From the NCBI GenBank assembly GCA_964586145.1, contig CAZPHH010000013.1, positions 5,378-69,377 on the forward strand: a stretch of 64,000 nt of DNA, in the 5' to 3' direction. The DNA is from JAFGJQ01 sp964586145 (lineage in GTDB: Bacteria; Planctomycetota; Phycisphaerae; UBA1845). The position numbers and the translations under genes are program-made. The number at the start of each line of letters is the position of its first letter. The first letter of the stretch is position 1. Below the pieces are notes generated by a model. It saw nothing but the letters and a program-made list of their open reading frames with translations, was not told the origin of the DNA and ran no database searches. Of the stretch, positions 52,178-61,204 are shown one piece after another.

Positions 52178-54067
52178 ATGGAACTACCTCCCCGTCCACG
52201 GGGCGATGAACTGCTGCGACCGGGGGAACTGCTCGATCTGCGCCACCGAGTGCGGCGTCTTGCTCGCGCGCACGACCTGACCAGCGTGATCGCCTGCGCA
52301 TTCGACCCGCGCACGCAGATGCTCCCCTTCGTCTATGCGGCCACGCACATGGTGCCGGCCGGCGTCCGGGCCGTCGGCGCCGCGATGCTGGACGCGGGCT
52401 TTGAGAAGACGCGCATCGTCCTGCAGCAGTGGAACCGGAATTTCCGACCGCAACAGATGCGTCTGGACGGGCGCGTCCCGGACCTCTTCATGGTCTCGAG
52501 CATGCAGCTCCATTCCGCTGCGTGTGAGGGGCTGATTCGCGACGCGTGCCGTATCGATCCCCGGCATCGCCCATTGATCATCGTCGGCGGTCCCAAGGCG
52601 ATCTACGAGCCCTGGGACGCCTTCAGCGCCGACCCGCGCGATCCGTGGGGCGCAGACGTGGCCGTCACCGGCGAGGAATACGTACTGCTCGATCTGCTGG
52701 AGGTCCTGCTGTCGATCCGGGCGAACGGCGAATCGCTGCGATCGACGTTTCTGCGGGCGCGGAACAGCAGCCTTCTCGACGACGTTCCCGGCCTGGTCTA
52801 TGCACAGACGGACAAGGCCGGCGTCGCGGAGACGCTGGTCGACACGGGTGTGCAGCGCCTGCTGGGTGATCTGGACGAACTGCCGCACCCGGTGCTGGGC
52901 TACCGGTTGCTGGAGCCCCCCGGCCGGCGGGCGACACTCGGGGCACATGCCCTTCCCGCCGGGCGCGTGGCCCGGTACAGCCCGATTGCGTCTCTCGTGA
53001 TGACGTTTGGCTGCAGGTTTGCCTGTCCCTATTGCCCAATTCCCGCGTACAACCAGCGGCAGCATCGCGTGAAGAGCGGGGCGCGCATCGCGGACGAGTT
53101 TCAGCGACTGTATCAGGAGTACCGCATCCACAACTACTTCGGCACGGATGACAACTTCTTCAACCGGAAGGAGCGTGCGCTGGACATCATCGAGACCCTG
53201 GCCCGCACGGAAATCGAGGGTGCGCCGCTCTGCAAGCGGGTCCGCTGGGGCACGGAGGTCACTCTTCACGATGCATTCCAGCTTCGCGACCATTTCAAAA
53301 CGGTTCGCAAGGCGGGCGTGCGTGCCCTGTGGATGGGGATCGAAGACATGACCGGGTCCCTGGTGAAAAAGGGCCAGAGCGTTGACAAGATGACCGAGGT
53401 GTTCCGCCTGCTGCGGTGGCACGGCATCTGGCCGATGCCGATGATGATGCACCATGACGCGCAGCCGCTGGTCAGCCGCGGCCCGGTGCCCGGCGGTCTG
53501 CTCAACCAGGTCGGCCTGCTGCGCAACGCCGGTGCGATCAGCATGCAGGTGTTGATGCTGGTGCCTGCGACGGGCTCCGCGTTGTACGCCGGAACGTATA
53601 CGTCCGGGATGGCCTATGAGAGCGTCGGGGGGTGTCGCGTGGAGGAACACATGCTCGGCGGAAGCCACGTCGTGGCGTCTTTCCATCCGAAACCCTGGCG
53701 CAAGCAGTTGAACCTCCTGGCGGCCTACCTCTACTTCTACAATCCCGTCCGCTTCCTTTGGGCCCTCGTGAGGCCGAAAAGCCGACTGTATCTCGTGGAC
53801 GCCGGCGAGCAGTTGCTGGGCATGAAGGGTCTGCTGCTGACCATCCGCCGGACCCTCGGTTGGGCCCTGCGACTGCGTTTTGGCGACATCCGACGCCGGT
53901 CGGCGCCGCCCATAAGCTCCATACCGATGCGCAGCGCCGACGGCCTGGAGGCGGACCACGCTTTGCCCGGCACGCGCCCGGCGGCATCGGCTGAACGAAA
54001 GGAGCCGACGGCCGTGCGGCGCGGAGTTCCCGGAACGGAATGGCCCGCTCATGCCGGTCGGACCTGA
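52178..54067 (+). CDS. Radical SAM enzyme, B12-type, with large N-terminal domain
   Basis: 629 aa from the ATG at 52178 (AAGGACAGAAT just before it). An N-terminal B12-binding-like domain (IACAFDPRTQMLPFVYA, DLFMVSSMQLHSAA, LIIVGGPKAIYEPWD, DVAVTGEEY) precedes the radical SAM core, Cys279, Cys283 and Cys286 in FGCRFACPYC. YFGTDDNFF and LWMGIEDMTGS are family-typical. A poorly conserved basic C-terminus follows (RRTLGWALRLRFGDIRRR). Reaction unknown; size and FGTDDNFF point to the large B12-radical-SAM group with unknown substrates rather than MiaB or lipoyl synthase. Confidence 0.88.
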   Translation: MELPPRPRGDELLRPGELLDLRHRVRRLARAHDLTSVIACAFDPRTQMLPFVYAATHMVPAGVRAVGAAMLDAGFEKTRIVLQQWNRNFRPQQMRLDGRVPDLFMVSSMQLHSAACEGLIRDACRIDPRHRPLIIVGGPKAIYEPWDAFSADPRDPWGADVAVTGEEYVLLDLLEVLLSIRANGESLRSTFLRARNSSLLDDVPGLVYAQTDKAGVAETLVDTGVQRLLGDLDELPHPVLGYRLLEPPGRRATLGAHALPAGRVARYSPIASLVMTFGCRFACPYCPIPAYNQRQHRVKSGARIADEFQRLYQEYRIHNYFGTDDNFFNRKERALDIIETLARTEIEGAPLCKRVRWGTEVTLHDAFQLRDHFKTVRKAGVRALWMGIEDMTGSLVKKGQSVDKMTEVFRLLRWHGIWPMPMMMHHDAQPLVSRGPVPGGLLNQVGLLRNAGAISMQVLMLVPATGSALYAGTYTSGMAYESVGGCRVEEHMLGGSHVVASFHPKPWRKQLNLLAAYLYFYNPVRFLWALVRPKSRLYLVDAGEQLLGMKGLLLTIRRTLGWALRLRFGDIRRRSAPPISSIPMRSADGLEADHALPGTRPAASAERKEPTAVRRGVPGTEWPAHAGRT

Positions 54068-54076
54068 AGGCGAGCG

Positions 54077-54103
54077 GCCGGAAGGAGACGCAGTCGTTCC
54101 GGC
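54077..54103. terminator. Hairpin between convergent genes, possible bidirectional terminator
   Basis: GCCGGAA (54077-54083) pairs with TTCCGGC (54097-54103) across a 13-nt loop, in the 85-bp gap between the convergent radical SAM and FAD-oxidoreductase genes. No T-run on either strand, so it may be only a weak or Rho-assisted stop. Confidence 0.35.
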
Positions 54104-54152
54104 GCTTCGTGGATGCGATGGACGCTCCAGAGGGAAGGGGGGGCGCAGAGAT

Positions 54153-55250
54153 TCAGATGTTGTCGCCGCGGAAGAAGGCGGCGGCCATGCGGTCGGCCAT
54201 GGGCTGGTTGGAAAAGACCAGGGGCACCAGGAACTGCATGTCGGTATTGGGTGAGCGCAGATACTCCGCCATCTCCAGTCGCCATCGCGTGTCGAACGTC
54301 ATCAGCTTGTCCTGCGATTGCCGGCTCTTGAGCGCGGTGGTCACCACCTTGGCCGCAATGGAGGCCGACCACATGGCGGGCACCACGCCTTCGTTCGAGA
54401 GGGCGGCCACAAACCCGCCCGCCTCGCCGATGAGAAGGGCGTGCTTGCCAACGTGCGTTTCCATGTCCAAAGCGTTCAGCGGCGGCGGCACGATGACCAT
54501 ACGCTCCGGTTGAGGATCAATGTCGGCCGGAATACGCTCCCGTTCCGCCAGGGTCTGGCAGAGACGTGTCAGCCGTGAGACGGCGTCCGCCCGGGTGCCC
54601 GGCACGCTTACCGCCACGGTGAGCTGGCCCGCCGCAGACAGCGTCATCCCGTAGCCGCCGTCGCGGGTCAGGCCCAGGATGATGCTGATCTTGCCCTTGT
54701 CTCTGGCCGGCGGCGCGCCCGTGGGCACGCATAGATACGCCGCCCAGAATCGTCCGGATGGGGCGGTCAGGCCGATCCGACCGGCAAGCGCAGACGAACG
54801 ACCGTCGGCGAGCACGAGGATTCGTCCCTGGACCGGGTCGTGGTTCCGGAACCGGGCTTCCACGTTCTTCTCACGGAGGGTTACGTCCAAAACCGTGGCC
54901 TCGTGGATCGCCTGGACGCCGGCGGAGGTGGCCGAGTCGATCAGGGTGTTCTCAAACGCGGCGCGGTCGATGAAGTAGCCGGGAGTCTCCCGCGTCGCGG
55001 GAGTGGCGGATTTGGCCAGGTCCGCGCTGAGAAAGGTGATGTCCGCGATGGGGCGGTCCAGCGTCTCCCGGCAGGCGCCGATGCTTTCCAGTAGCGGGGC
55101 GGCCTGCGCGCCCACCCACCCGATGCCGGCGGGCGTCCGGGGAAAGGGCTGGCTGCCCACCAGGGCGACGCGATGCCCCGCTTGGGCCAGCAGAGAGGCG
55201 GCGGTACTTCCGGCCGGCCCGGTTCCGACGATCAGAACATCATAGGTCAC
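54153..55250 (-). CDS. FAD-dependent oxidoreductase (geranylgeranyl-reductase/halogenase-like)
   Basis: 365 aa from a GTG at 55250. VLIVGTGPAGSTAASLLAQAGHRVALV is the Rossmann FAD-binding motif with GxGxxG; LVLADGRSSALAGRIG is the central conserved DG motif of the FAD monooxygenase/GGR superfamily, and LLIGEAGGFVAALSNEGVVPAM the third. This arrangement fits flavin hydroxylases, halogenases and geranylgeranyl reductases. The protein ends shortly after the FAD domain (365 aa), shorter than most reductases. Substrate unknown. Convergent with the radical SAM gene. Confidence 0.85.
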   Translation of the reverse strand: MTYDVLIVGTGPAGSTAASLLAQAGHRVALVGSQPFPRTPAGIGWVGAQAAPLLESIGACRETLDRPIADITFLSADLAKSATPATRETPGYFIDRAAFENTLIDSATSAGVQAIHEATVLDVTLREKNVEARFRNHDPVQGRILVLADGRSSALAGRIGLTAPSGRFWAAYLCVPTGAPPARDKGKISIILGLTRDGGYGMTLSAAGQLTVAVSVPGTRADAVSRLTRLCQTLAERERIPADIDPQPERMVIVPPPLNALDMETHVGKHALLIGEAGGFVAALSNEGVVPAMWSASIAAKVVTTALKSRQSQDKLMTFDTRWRLEMAEYLRSPNTDMQFLVPLVFSNQPMADRMAAAFFRGDNI

Positions 55251-55376
55251 AGTCCCTGACCCTCCCGGTCGGCGTGGGCTGGGGCTTTCCTGTGTTGGCG
55301 AGGCAACATATCGACTTCCGACTTCACAAGTGGCAGCCGCACGCCCAGGCCGGCCGCTGCGGAGGATCGTTGTAGT

Positions 55377-56201
55377 CTAATCCAGGTCGACAATCAACAT
55401 GCGGCGGTCCAGAAACACCGCCTGGTGATGGATGCCGGCGGCTTTCACTATCGCAATGGCCGTGTCGAAATCGGCGGCGATGTGCTCGGGCCGGTGAGCG
55501 TCGGATCCGAACGCGACGGCCTGGCCGCCGAGCGCGGCGTAGCGGGCGATCACCGAACCGTCGGGCATGGGTCGGCCGGTGCCGAACCGGATGGAGGAGG
55601 TGTTCACCTCCGGCACGAGCCCGGCCTCCAGGCAGGTCCGGAGGATGTCGTCCACCAGGTCTGCTCCGATGCCCGGCACATCGTTCTCGAAGAAGCGGTG
55701 GGTGTAGCGTCGGACGAGGTCCAGGTGTCCGAGCACGTGGAAGACCGGCCCACGCTGCCGAGCCAGGTCGCGTGCCCAGCCGACCGCCTCCAGCACGGCT
55801 TCGAGATAGATGCGAACCCCCGCGGCGGCGTCGATGTCCTTCCAGTCTTCGGGACGGTGCAACGCGCCGCGCTGCGTCCAGTGCACGCTCAGCATGACCA
55901 GATCAAACGTGTGCCGGGCCAGGTGGTCCAGGATGAAACCCTCGTTCCGCGGCTGATAACAGACTTCGATGCCCTTGCCGATGCGGAGTTGATGGCCGTA
56001 CATCTGGCGCAGCCACGCCAGATCGGCGGAGTAGCGTTCGTCGTTGTAGCGACACAGGTGCCACTCGTCCGGGTGGGTGTCGAAGTGCTCGGTGAAGGTC
56101 AGACCCTGCAGGTCGAGTTCGATCGCCCGGCGCACGTTTTCTTCCGGGTCCGTTTCGCAGTCAAACGAGTGCCGGGAATGGAGGTGCTGGTCGAATCGCA
56201 T
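55377..56201 (-). CDS. PHP-domain phosphoesterase (histidinol-phosphatase type)
   Basis: 274 aa from the ATG at 56201. Metal-binding PHP motifs: DQHLHSRHS (His6, His8), TFTEHFD, H of MLSVHW, LGHLDLVRR, and the closing AFGSDAHRPEHI. This order is that of HisJ/HisK histidinol-phosphate phosphatase, which releases phosphate from histidinol phosphate, though many PHP proteins of this size act on other phosphate esters. No his gene is nearby. Divergent from the ACT-domain gene. Confidence 0.88.
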   Translation of the reverse strand: MRFDQHLHSRHSFDCETDPEENVRRAIELDLQGLTFTEHFDTHPDEWHLCRYNDERYSADLAWLRQMYGHQLRIGKGIEVCYQPRNEGFILDHLARHTFDLVMLSVHWTQRGALHRPEDWKDIDAAAGVRIYLEAVLEAVGWARDLARQRGPVFHVLGHLDLVRRYTHRFFENDVPGIGADLVDDILRTCLEAGLVPEVNTSSIRFGTGRPMPDGSVIARYAALGGQAVAFGSDAHRPEHIAADFDTAIAIVKAAGIHHQAVFLDRRMLIVDLD

Positions 56202-56383
56202 CGTGAGACAGTCTACGAAGAGGGCTGTGGGGCGGTCCAGTGGACTGTCGAGGCGGATTTTCCCGAATGCCGTTCCGGGGCTTGGCGAAGACGGACGGTG
56301 GCAGTAGGATATGTGCATCGCGCGGTCGAGTCCGGGCCGCTCACCGGCGCAGGCGGACGAATCCTGTCTTCGGAGAAATCCCG

Positions 56384-56848
56384 ATGCCACAGACGACGCA
56401 GTTTTCCGTCTTTACCGCGAACAAGCCGGGCGTGCTGGCAGAAGTCTGTCGCACCATGGCCCGGGAGAAAATCAATATCACGGGCATGTCCATGATGGAT
56501 GCCGCGGAGAGCGGGGTCCTGCGGCTGATCACGGACAAGCCGGACAGCGCCCGCGTGGCGCTGCAGCGAATGAACATCCCCATGACGGAAACGGATGTCC
56601 TGGCCATCACGTTGCCCAATCGGGTGGGGGCCGTGGCGGACCTGTGCGAGCGGCTGTCCAACGCCCATGTCCACATCGCGTACATGTACGCGACCACGGG
56701 TGGCCGGGGCGCCAACGCGACGGTTGTCTTCAAGGTCGGCGATGTGAAGAAGGCGGTTCGGGCGATCGAAGCCCCGGGCAGGCTTTCCACGGGGAAAGAC
56801 ATGAAGATCAAGCTCCGGCACCCCCCCCGCGTGGCCCGGCGGCGATAG
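56384..56848 (+). CDS. Two-ACT-domain protein
   Basis: 154 aa; GGAG lies 8 nt before the ATG at 56384. Two ACT domains: FSVFTANKPGVLAEVCRTMAREKINITGMS (about 7-75) and AITLPNRVGAVADLCERLSNAHVHIAYMYA (about 78-140). No catalytic domain. ACT pairs bind amino acids and usually regulate enzymes; this one resembles the stand-alone ACT proteins of unknown partner. The basic C-terminus (KIKLRHPPRVARRR) is short. It lies 52 bp before hemL. Confidence 0.85.
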   Translation: MPQTTQFSVFTANKPGVLAEVCRTMAREKINITGMSMMDAAESGVLRLITDKPDSARVALQRMNIPMTETDVLAITLPNRVGAVADLCERLSNAHVHIAYMYATTGGRGANATVVFKVGDVKKAVRAIEAPGRLSTGKDMKIKLRHPPRVARRR

Positions 56849-56900
56849 ACTGTGCCGGGGGGCGGCTTCGAGGCGGCTTGCATCGGTCTGTTGGGCTCCT

Positions 56901-58259
56901 ATGATGGTCCCCATGACCGCCACCCGTCGTGACGAGACTGGCGAGGAAGCGCTGACCACGGTCCGGTCCGAAGCCGCATTCCGGGCTGCCCGCGAGGTGA
57001 TGCCGGGAGGAGTGAGTTCACCCGTCCGGGCGTTTGGCGCCGTGGGCGGCGTCCCCCGATTCATCGCCAGGGGCGCTGGCGCCGTTCTCACCGACCTGGA
57101 CGGCAATTCGTACACGGACTATGTCGGTTCCTGGGGCCCGCTGATCCTCGGCCACGCGGATGAGCGCGTGGTGGCGGCGATCAACAAGGCGGCCGCCAAA
57201 GGGTGCAGCTTCGGCGCTCCGACGGAAGCGGAAGTCCGATTGGCCGAGCTGGTGATTGCCCGCGTGCCCGGAATCGAGATGGTGCGGTTCGTCAACTCCG
57301 GGACCGAAGCCGCCATGAGCGCGGTGCGGCTGGCTCGCGCATTCACCGGCCGGGACGCGATCGTCAAGTTCGAGGGGTGCTACCACGGCCACGTGGATGC
57401 CCTGCTGGTGAAGGCGGGTTCCGGGCTGCTGACGTTCGGCACTCCGTCCTCGCCCGGCGTGCCGGGCGGCGTGACCGCGGACACCCTTGTGCTGCCGTAC
57501 AACACCCTGAGCGCGGCGAAGGATCTCTTCGCCGAGCATGGCAAGCGGATCGCGGCGGTGCTGGTGGAGCCCATTGCCGGCAACATGGGCTGCGTGCCGC
57601 CGGCGGAAGGGTTCCTGGCCGGATTGCGGAGTCTGTGCGATCAGCACGGCTCGCTGCTGGTGTTCGACGAAGTGATGACCGGCTTCCGGGTGGCCCCGGG
57701 CGGTGCTCAGGAGCTCTATGGCGTTCAGCCAGACTTGACCTGTTTGGGGAAGGTGTTGGGCGGCGGGTTGCCGATGGCGGCCTACGGCGGTCGGCGGGAG
57801 ATCATGGAGCAGGTCTCGCCGCTGGGGCCGGTCTACCAGGCCGGGACCCTCTCGGGCAATCCGTTGGCGACGGCGGCGGGTATCGCCACGCTTGAGGCGC
57901 TGGCCGAGCCGGATGTGTATGAAACGCTGGAGGCCCGGTCGGCTCGATTGGCCGAGGGGCTCGGCCAGGCCGCTCGGTCGGCGGGGGTCCCCGTTTGCCA
58001 GACGCGTGCGGGCAGCATGTTGTGCGTGTTCTTCACGGAGGGGCCGGTCACGGACTATGCCTCGGCCGTGCGGTCGGATACCCAGGCCTACGCGCGGTTT
58101 TTCCACGCCATGCTGGAGCGTGGGGTGTACCTGGCGCCCTCCCAGTACGAGTGCATGTTTGTGTCATTGGCGCATACGGATGATCTGATTGAGAGCACGA
58201 TTCAGGCCGCGGACGAGGCGTTTGACGAGGTTTCGCGCGGCGGATCGAGCGAATCTTGA
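56901..58259 (+). CDS. hemL: Glutamate-1-semialdehyde 2,1-aminomutase
   Basis: 452 aa from the ATG at 56901; a second ATG at 56913 is close. PGGVSSPVRAFGAVGG, FVNSGTEAAMSAVRLARAFTG, VEPIAGNMGC and FDEVMTGFRV are hallmark HemL/class III aminotransferase motifs. The PLP-binding Lys is Lys284 (LGKVLGGGLP). It isomerises glutamate-1-semialdehyde to 5-aminolevulinate, the first committed tetrapyrrole step in the C5 pathway, for heme and cobalamin. The three B12-type radical SAM enzymes in this window would draw on cobalamin. Length normal. Confidence 0.96.
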   Translation: MMVPMTATRRDETGEEALTTVRSEAAFRAAREVMPGGVSSPVRAFGAVGGVPRFIARGAGAVLTDLDGNSYTDYVGSWGPLILGHADERVVAAINKAAAKGCSFGAPTEAEVRLAELVIARVPGIEMVRFVNSGTEAAMSAVRLARAFTGRDAIVKFEGCYHGHVDALLVKAGSGLLTFGTPSSPGVPGGVTADTLVLPYNTLSAAKDLFAEHGKRIAAVLVEPIAGNMGCVPPAEGFLAGLRSLCDQHGSLLVFDEVMTGFRVAPGGAQELYGVQPDLTCLGKVLGGGLPMAAYGGRREIMEQVSPLGPVYQAGTLSGNPLATAAGIATLEALAEPDVYETLEARSARLAEGLGQAARSAGVPVCQTRAGSMLCVFFTEGPVTDYASAVRSDTQAYARFFHAMLERGVYLAPSQYECMFVSLAHTDDLIESTIQAADEAFDEVSRGGSSES

Positions 58260-58279
58260 GCGGTCGAAAGGACAGCAGC

Positions 58280-58990
58280 ATGAACAGCGATTTCTCCGGT
58301 CGAAGCGCGAAGCTCAGCGTGGAGGAGCAGGCCACGTTGCGGGACTACGAGGGGGCGCTGCGGACGATCCGCGGGGCTCGGGGCGTGTTTTTGCTGTTCC
58401 TGATCCTGTCGCTGCTGGTGCACGTGGCGGCATTCGCCTCCGTGCGCTGGGGGAACATCCTGGGTGCGGCGGCGGAGCTGGAGGCGGGTATCGCATCGAC
58501 ACAGCCCGGTGTGGAGTCCCCGGATGGCCCTGAGCCGGAGAAGGCGGGCCGGACCGCCCTGGCGGCGAACCTGATCGAGCTGCTGCTGCCGCTGGCGGAG
58601 TTCGTGGGGCAGATCAGTTGCGGGCTTCTGGCGCTCTGTTTCCTGGCGTCGGCCCAGGTATGCCTGGCGGGCGGGCTGGGCGGCGTGCGGGGCAGTCTGT
58701 CGGCGTTTTTCTGGATGCTCGTGCTGCTGGCCCTGCTGTTCCCGTGGGCACGGTGGTTCCACGGGGATCTTCAGGTTCAGGTTCCCGGCGTGTTCGTGAG
58801 TTTCGTGGAGTTGCAGGACTACAAGCCGGAGTTCCCGAACGCGCTGACGCAGGCGCTTTCGTACCTGCGCTTCCTGGGATACCCGCTGCTGGCCCTGCTG
58901 ATCGCCTTTGTGGGAGACAGCCGCTACGCGCGGGGATATCGCCTGGTGCGCCGGCACCTGGAGGCGCGGCTTCAGGTCCGGCCGATTTGA
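58280..58990 (+). CDS. Membrane protein of unknown function
   Basis: 236 aa; AAAGGACAGCAGC precedes the ATG at 58280, 20 bp after hemL. Hydrophobic segments: VFLLFLILSLLVHVAAFASV, LLPLAEFVGQISCGLLALCF, FFWMLVLLALLFPWARWF and LRFLGYPLLALLIAFVG. Between the first two is an acidic loop (TQPGVESPDGPEPEKAG). The Gly-rich GGLGGVRGSLSAFFWMLV and the R-R-x-HLEARLQVRP C-terminus have no family I recognise. A helper of the redox protein downstream is possible but speculative. Confidence 0.7.
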   Translation: MNSDFSGRSAKLSVEEQATLRDYEGALRTIRGARGVFLLFLILSLLVHVAAFASVRWGNILGAAAELEAGIASTQPGVESPDGPEPEKAGRTALAANLIELLLPLAEFVGQISCGLLALCFLASAQVCLAGGLGGVRGSLSAFFWMLVLLALLFPWARWFHGDLQVQVPGVFVSFVELQDYKPEFPNALTQALSYLRFLGYPLLALLIAFVGDSRYARGYRLVRRHLEARLQVRPI

Positions 58991-59080
58991 GGGGCGAACG
59001 GCGGAGGAGTTGGGGTAGACCGAGCGAGTCGAACGCGAGCCTGCCGTACGATCTCCTGCATTGAATGAGGTTTCTGCCGG

Positions 59081-61204
59081 ATGCCAAGGAAGAGACTGAT
59101 TCTGGCATTTGTTATTGTCTCGTCCCTGCTTGGTGCGCTGATCAGTTACTATCTGCTTCTCAAACACGAGGTGAAGCACACGGGCCTGGCGTGGTTTGAC
59201 GACGTGTGCGAAGGGGATTCCGAAACCGGCAGTGCCCGAAGCTGTGACGCGGTGGTGGCCAGTCCCTGGGGGACGTTTCCGCCCATTCCCAGGGAGGAAA
59301 CGGAGGACGACGCAGGGCCGGATGCGGATCGTCGCGCCGCGCTGGCCGCCCTGGCAAGGCAATTCGAACCGCGCCCGCTGCCGATCCTGAGCGACATCGA
59401 GATGGTGCCGCGCTCGGTTGCCCTGTTCGGAATGATGTACTTCAGTGTGCTGGCCACGTGGTACCTGGCCGTGGGCCGCGTGACGTACGAGCGGCGGGTC
59501 TGGCACCTGGTCCCGCTCGGGCTGAACGTGGCCGGCGTGGCCGGAGCGCTGTTCTTCATGTACCTGATGTTCTTCACGGACCTGGACGAGTGGTGTCCGT
59601 GGTGCCTGGTGGCGCACGCCCTCAACGGGGCGGCGCTGGTGGGCGCCTTCGTGCTCTGGCCGCGAGCGGATGGGGGGGCGGCGAAACCGAAGGGCGCGGG
59701 GCCCGTGGCGCCGGCCCCCGCGTCGCACCCCAGCCGCCGATTCGCTCTCGTGACGTTGGCCACCATGGCGGCGGTGGCGGTCGCGGAGTTGTGGCTTCAC
59801 GACTACGCGGCGGAGCAGCGCGGGCGGCGTCAGTACCAGGTCGGTTTTGCGTCGGCGGCGAAGGCCCATGCGGAACTCGAGGAATCCATTCGCCAGCACG
59901 CCGGCACGCTCTACGCGATTTACGAGCAGGGCGAGTTGCTGGACATTCCCATCCGTCCGGACGACCCCGTGAAGAACCCCGACGCGACTGACGCGGTCAT
60001 GGTGATCATCACGGATTTTCAGTGCCCGCACTGTTCCCGATTTGCCAAGTACACGGATGATGTGCTCGAACCGATGTTCGGGGATCGGCTCAAGATCGTG
60101 TTCAAGCATTATCCGGCCGCTATGGACTGCAATCCCCACATGCGGCACAACATGCACCCGGCCGCGTGCGAGGCGTCCAGGGCCGCCGAGGCGGCCCGCG
60201 TGCTCGGCGGAAACGACGCCTTCTGGAAGGCCCACGATCTGATGTTCGCGAGCCCGGGCCGGCTGGCCAACCCAACACGATACCTGCCGGAACTGGCGAA
60301 GACGCTGGGCTTTGACTGGGAGACATTCCGCGAAACGATGGACTCGGACGCGGTGCAGAACCGGCTCCGTGAAGATATTGAACTCGCCAAGAACATTCGG
60401 CTGCGCGGCACGCCGTCCGCGTACCTGAACGGGCGACACGTCCCCTCGGTTTGCCGGTCGGTGAAGGTGTTCTGGCAGGAGGTGGAGCGGCGGCTCACCG
60501 GGAAAGCCTGGGAGCTCTACGAGAAGAATCCGAGGCTTCAGTTCAGGCTTCGCCCGGACGACCCGTCCACCGCCGTCGATCCAGACTCGCAATCCCTGAC
60601 CGTCGTCGTCTTCGGCGACTTCGCGGACGAGCGGTCGCACGCACTGGCCACGTTTCTGCATGACCACGTGACCCCTCTGTTCAAAGGACGGGTGCGGATC
60701 GTCTTCAAATACCTGCCCGACAGCACCGACTGCAACCCGTATGCCTCCGGCAACGCCGTGCCGGCGGCCTGCGTCGCGGCCCGGGCGGTGGAGGCCGCCC
60801 GCGTGCTCGGCGGAAACGAGGCGTTCTGGGAGGCGCACGACATCTTCTACAAGGCGCGGAAGTTCGACATGCTGGAGAAGATGGACTGCACCAAGGTCGC
60901 GCAGAGGCTGAAACTGGATGCAGCGCAGTACCTCGCCACGATGGAGTCCGACGCCGTCCGCCACCGCATCGCCGAGGATGCGGAGTTCGCCCGCACGCTG
61001 AACGTCGGCAAAGCGCCGGCCGTTTTCGTGAGCAACCGCGAAGTGCCGGACGAGATCCTCTTCGACAAGGGCTTCTGGGACGAGGCGGCCCGCCGGTTCG
61101 AGGCCATCGTCAAGGCGCAGGAAGCCCGGAAGCGACAGGCGCCCTCATCGCCCGTCGGCGCCGAGCCCCCGGACGAGCCTACTGAAGATAGCCCAGATCC
61201 ATAA
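59081..61204 (+). CDS. VKOR-DsbA-DsbA fusion (disulfide-bond formation), second DsbA domain lacks CxxC
   Basis: 707 aa. Residues 1-200 are a vitamin K epoxide reductase homologue with four helices, Cys43/Cys55 in the loop and the active-site CPWC at 172-175 (DEWCPWCLVAH). A helix near 245 leads to two thioredoxin-like DsbA/DSBA-oxidoreductase domains. The first has the CPHC pair, Cys315 and Cys318. The second aligns well (both have TDCNPxxxGNxxPAACxAxRAxEAARVLGGN-like segments), but its CPHC is DERS (516-519). VKOR-Dsb fusions make disulfides in the periplasm; the third domain is likely structural or substrate-binding. Confidence 0.9.
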   Translation: MPRKRLILAFVIVSSLLGALISYYLLLKHEVKHTGLAWFDDVCEGDSETGSARSCDAVVASPWGTFPPIPREETEDDAGPDADRRAALAALARQFEPRPLPILSDIEMVPRSVALFGMMYFSVLATWYLAVGRVTYERRVWHLVPLGLNVAGVAGALFFMYLMFFTDLDEWCPWCLVAHALNGAALVGAFVLWPRADGGAAKPKGAGPVAPAPASHPSRRFALVTLATMAAVAVAELWLHDYAAEQRGRRQYQVGFASAAKAHAELEESIRQHAGTLYAIYEQGELLDIPIRPDDPVKNPDATDAVMVIITDFQCPHCSRFAKYTDDVLEPMFGDRLKIVFKHYPAAMDCNPHMRHNMHPAACEASRAAEAARVLGGNDAFWKAHDLMFASPGRLANPTRYLPELAKTLGFDWETFRETMDSDAVQNRLREDIELAKNIRLRGTPSAYLNGRHVPSVCRSVKVFWQEVERRLTGKAWELYEKNPRLQFRLRPDDPSTAVDPDSQSLTVVVFGDFADERSHALATFLHDHVTPLFKGRVRIVFKYLPDSTDCNPYASGNAVPAACVAARAVEAARVLGGNEAFWEAHDIFYKARKFDMLEKMDCTKVAQRLKLDAAQYLATMESDAVRHRIAEDAEFARTLNVGKAPAVFVSNREVPDEILFDKGFWDEAARRFEAIVKAQEARKRQAPSSPVGAEPPDEPTEDSPDP

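Noticed and set aside
51459..52301. Minus-strand frame of 280 codons across the 51641-52177 gap
   Set aside because: It overlaps two plus-strand genes at both ends, has Pro/Arg-rich content and no domain.
58202..60964. Long minus-strand frame over hemL, the membrane protein and the VKOR fusion
   Set aside because: It covers three well-supported plus-strand genes and its product is His/Arg/Gln-rich, typical of antisense translation at high GC.
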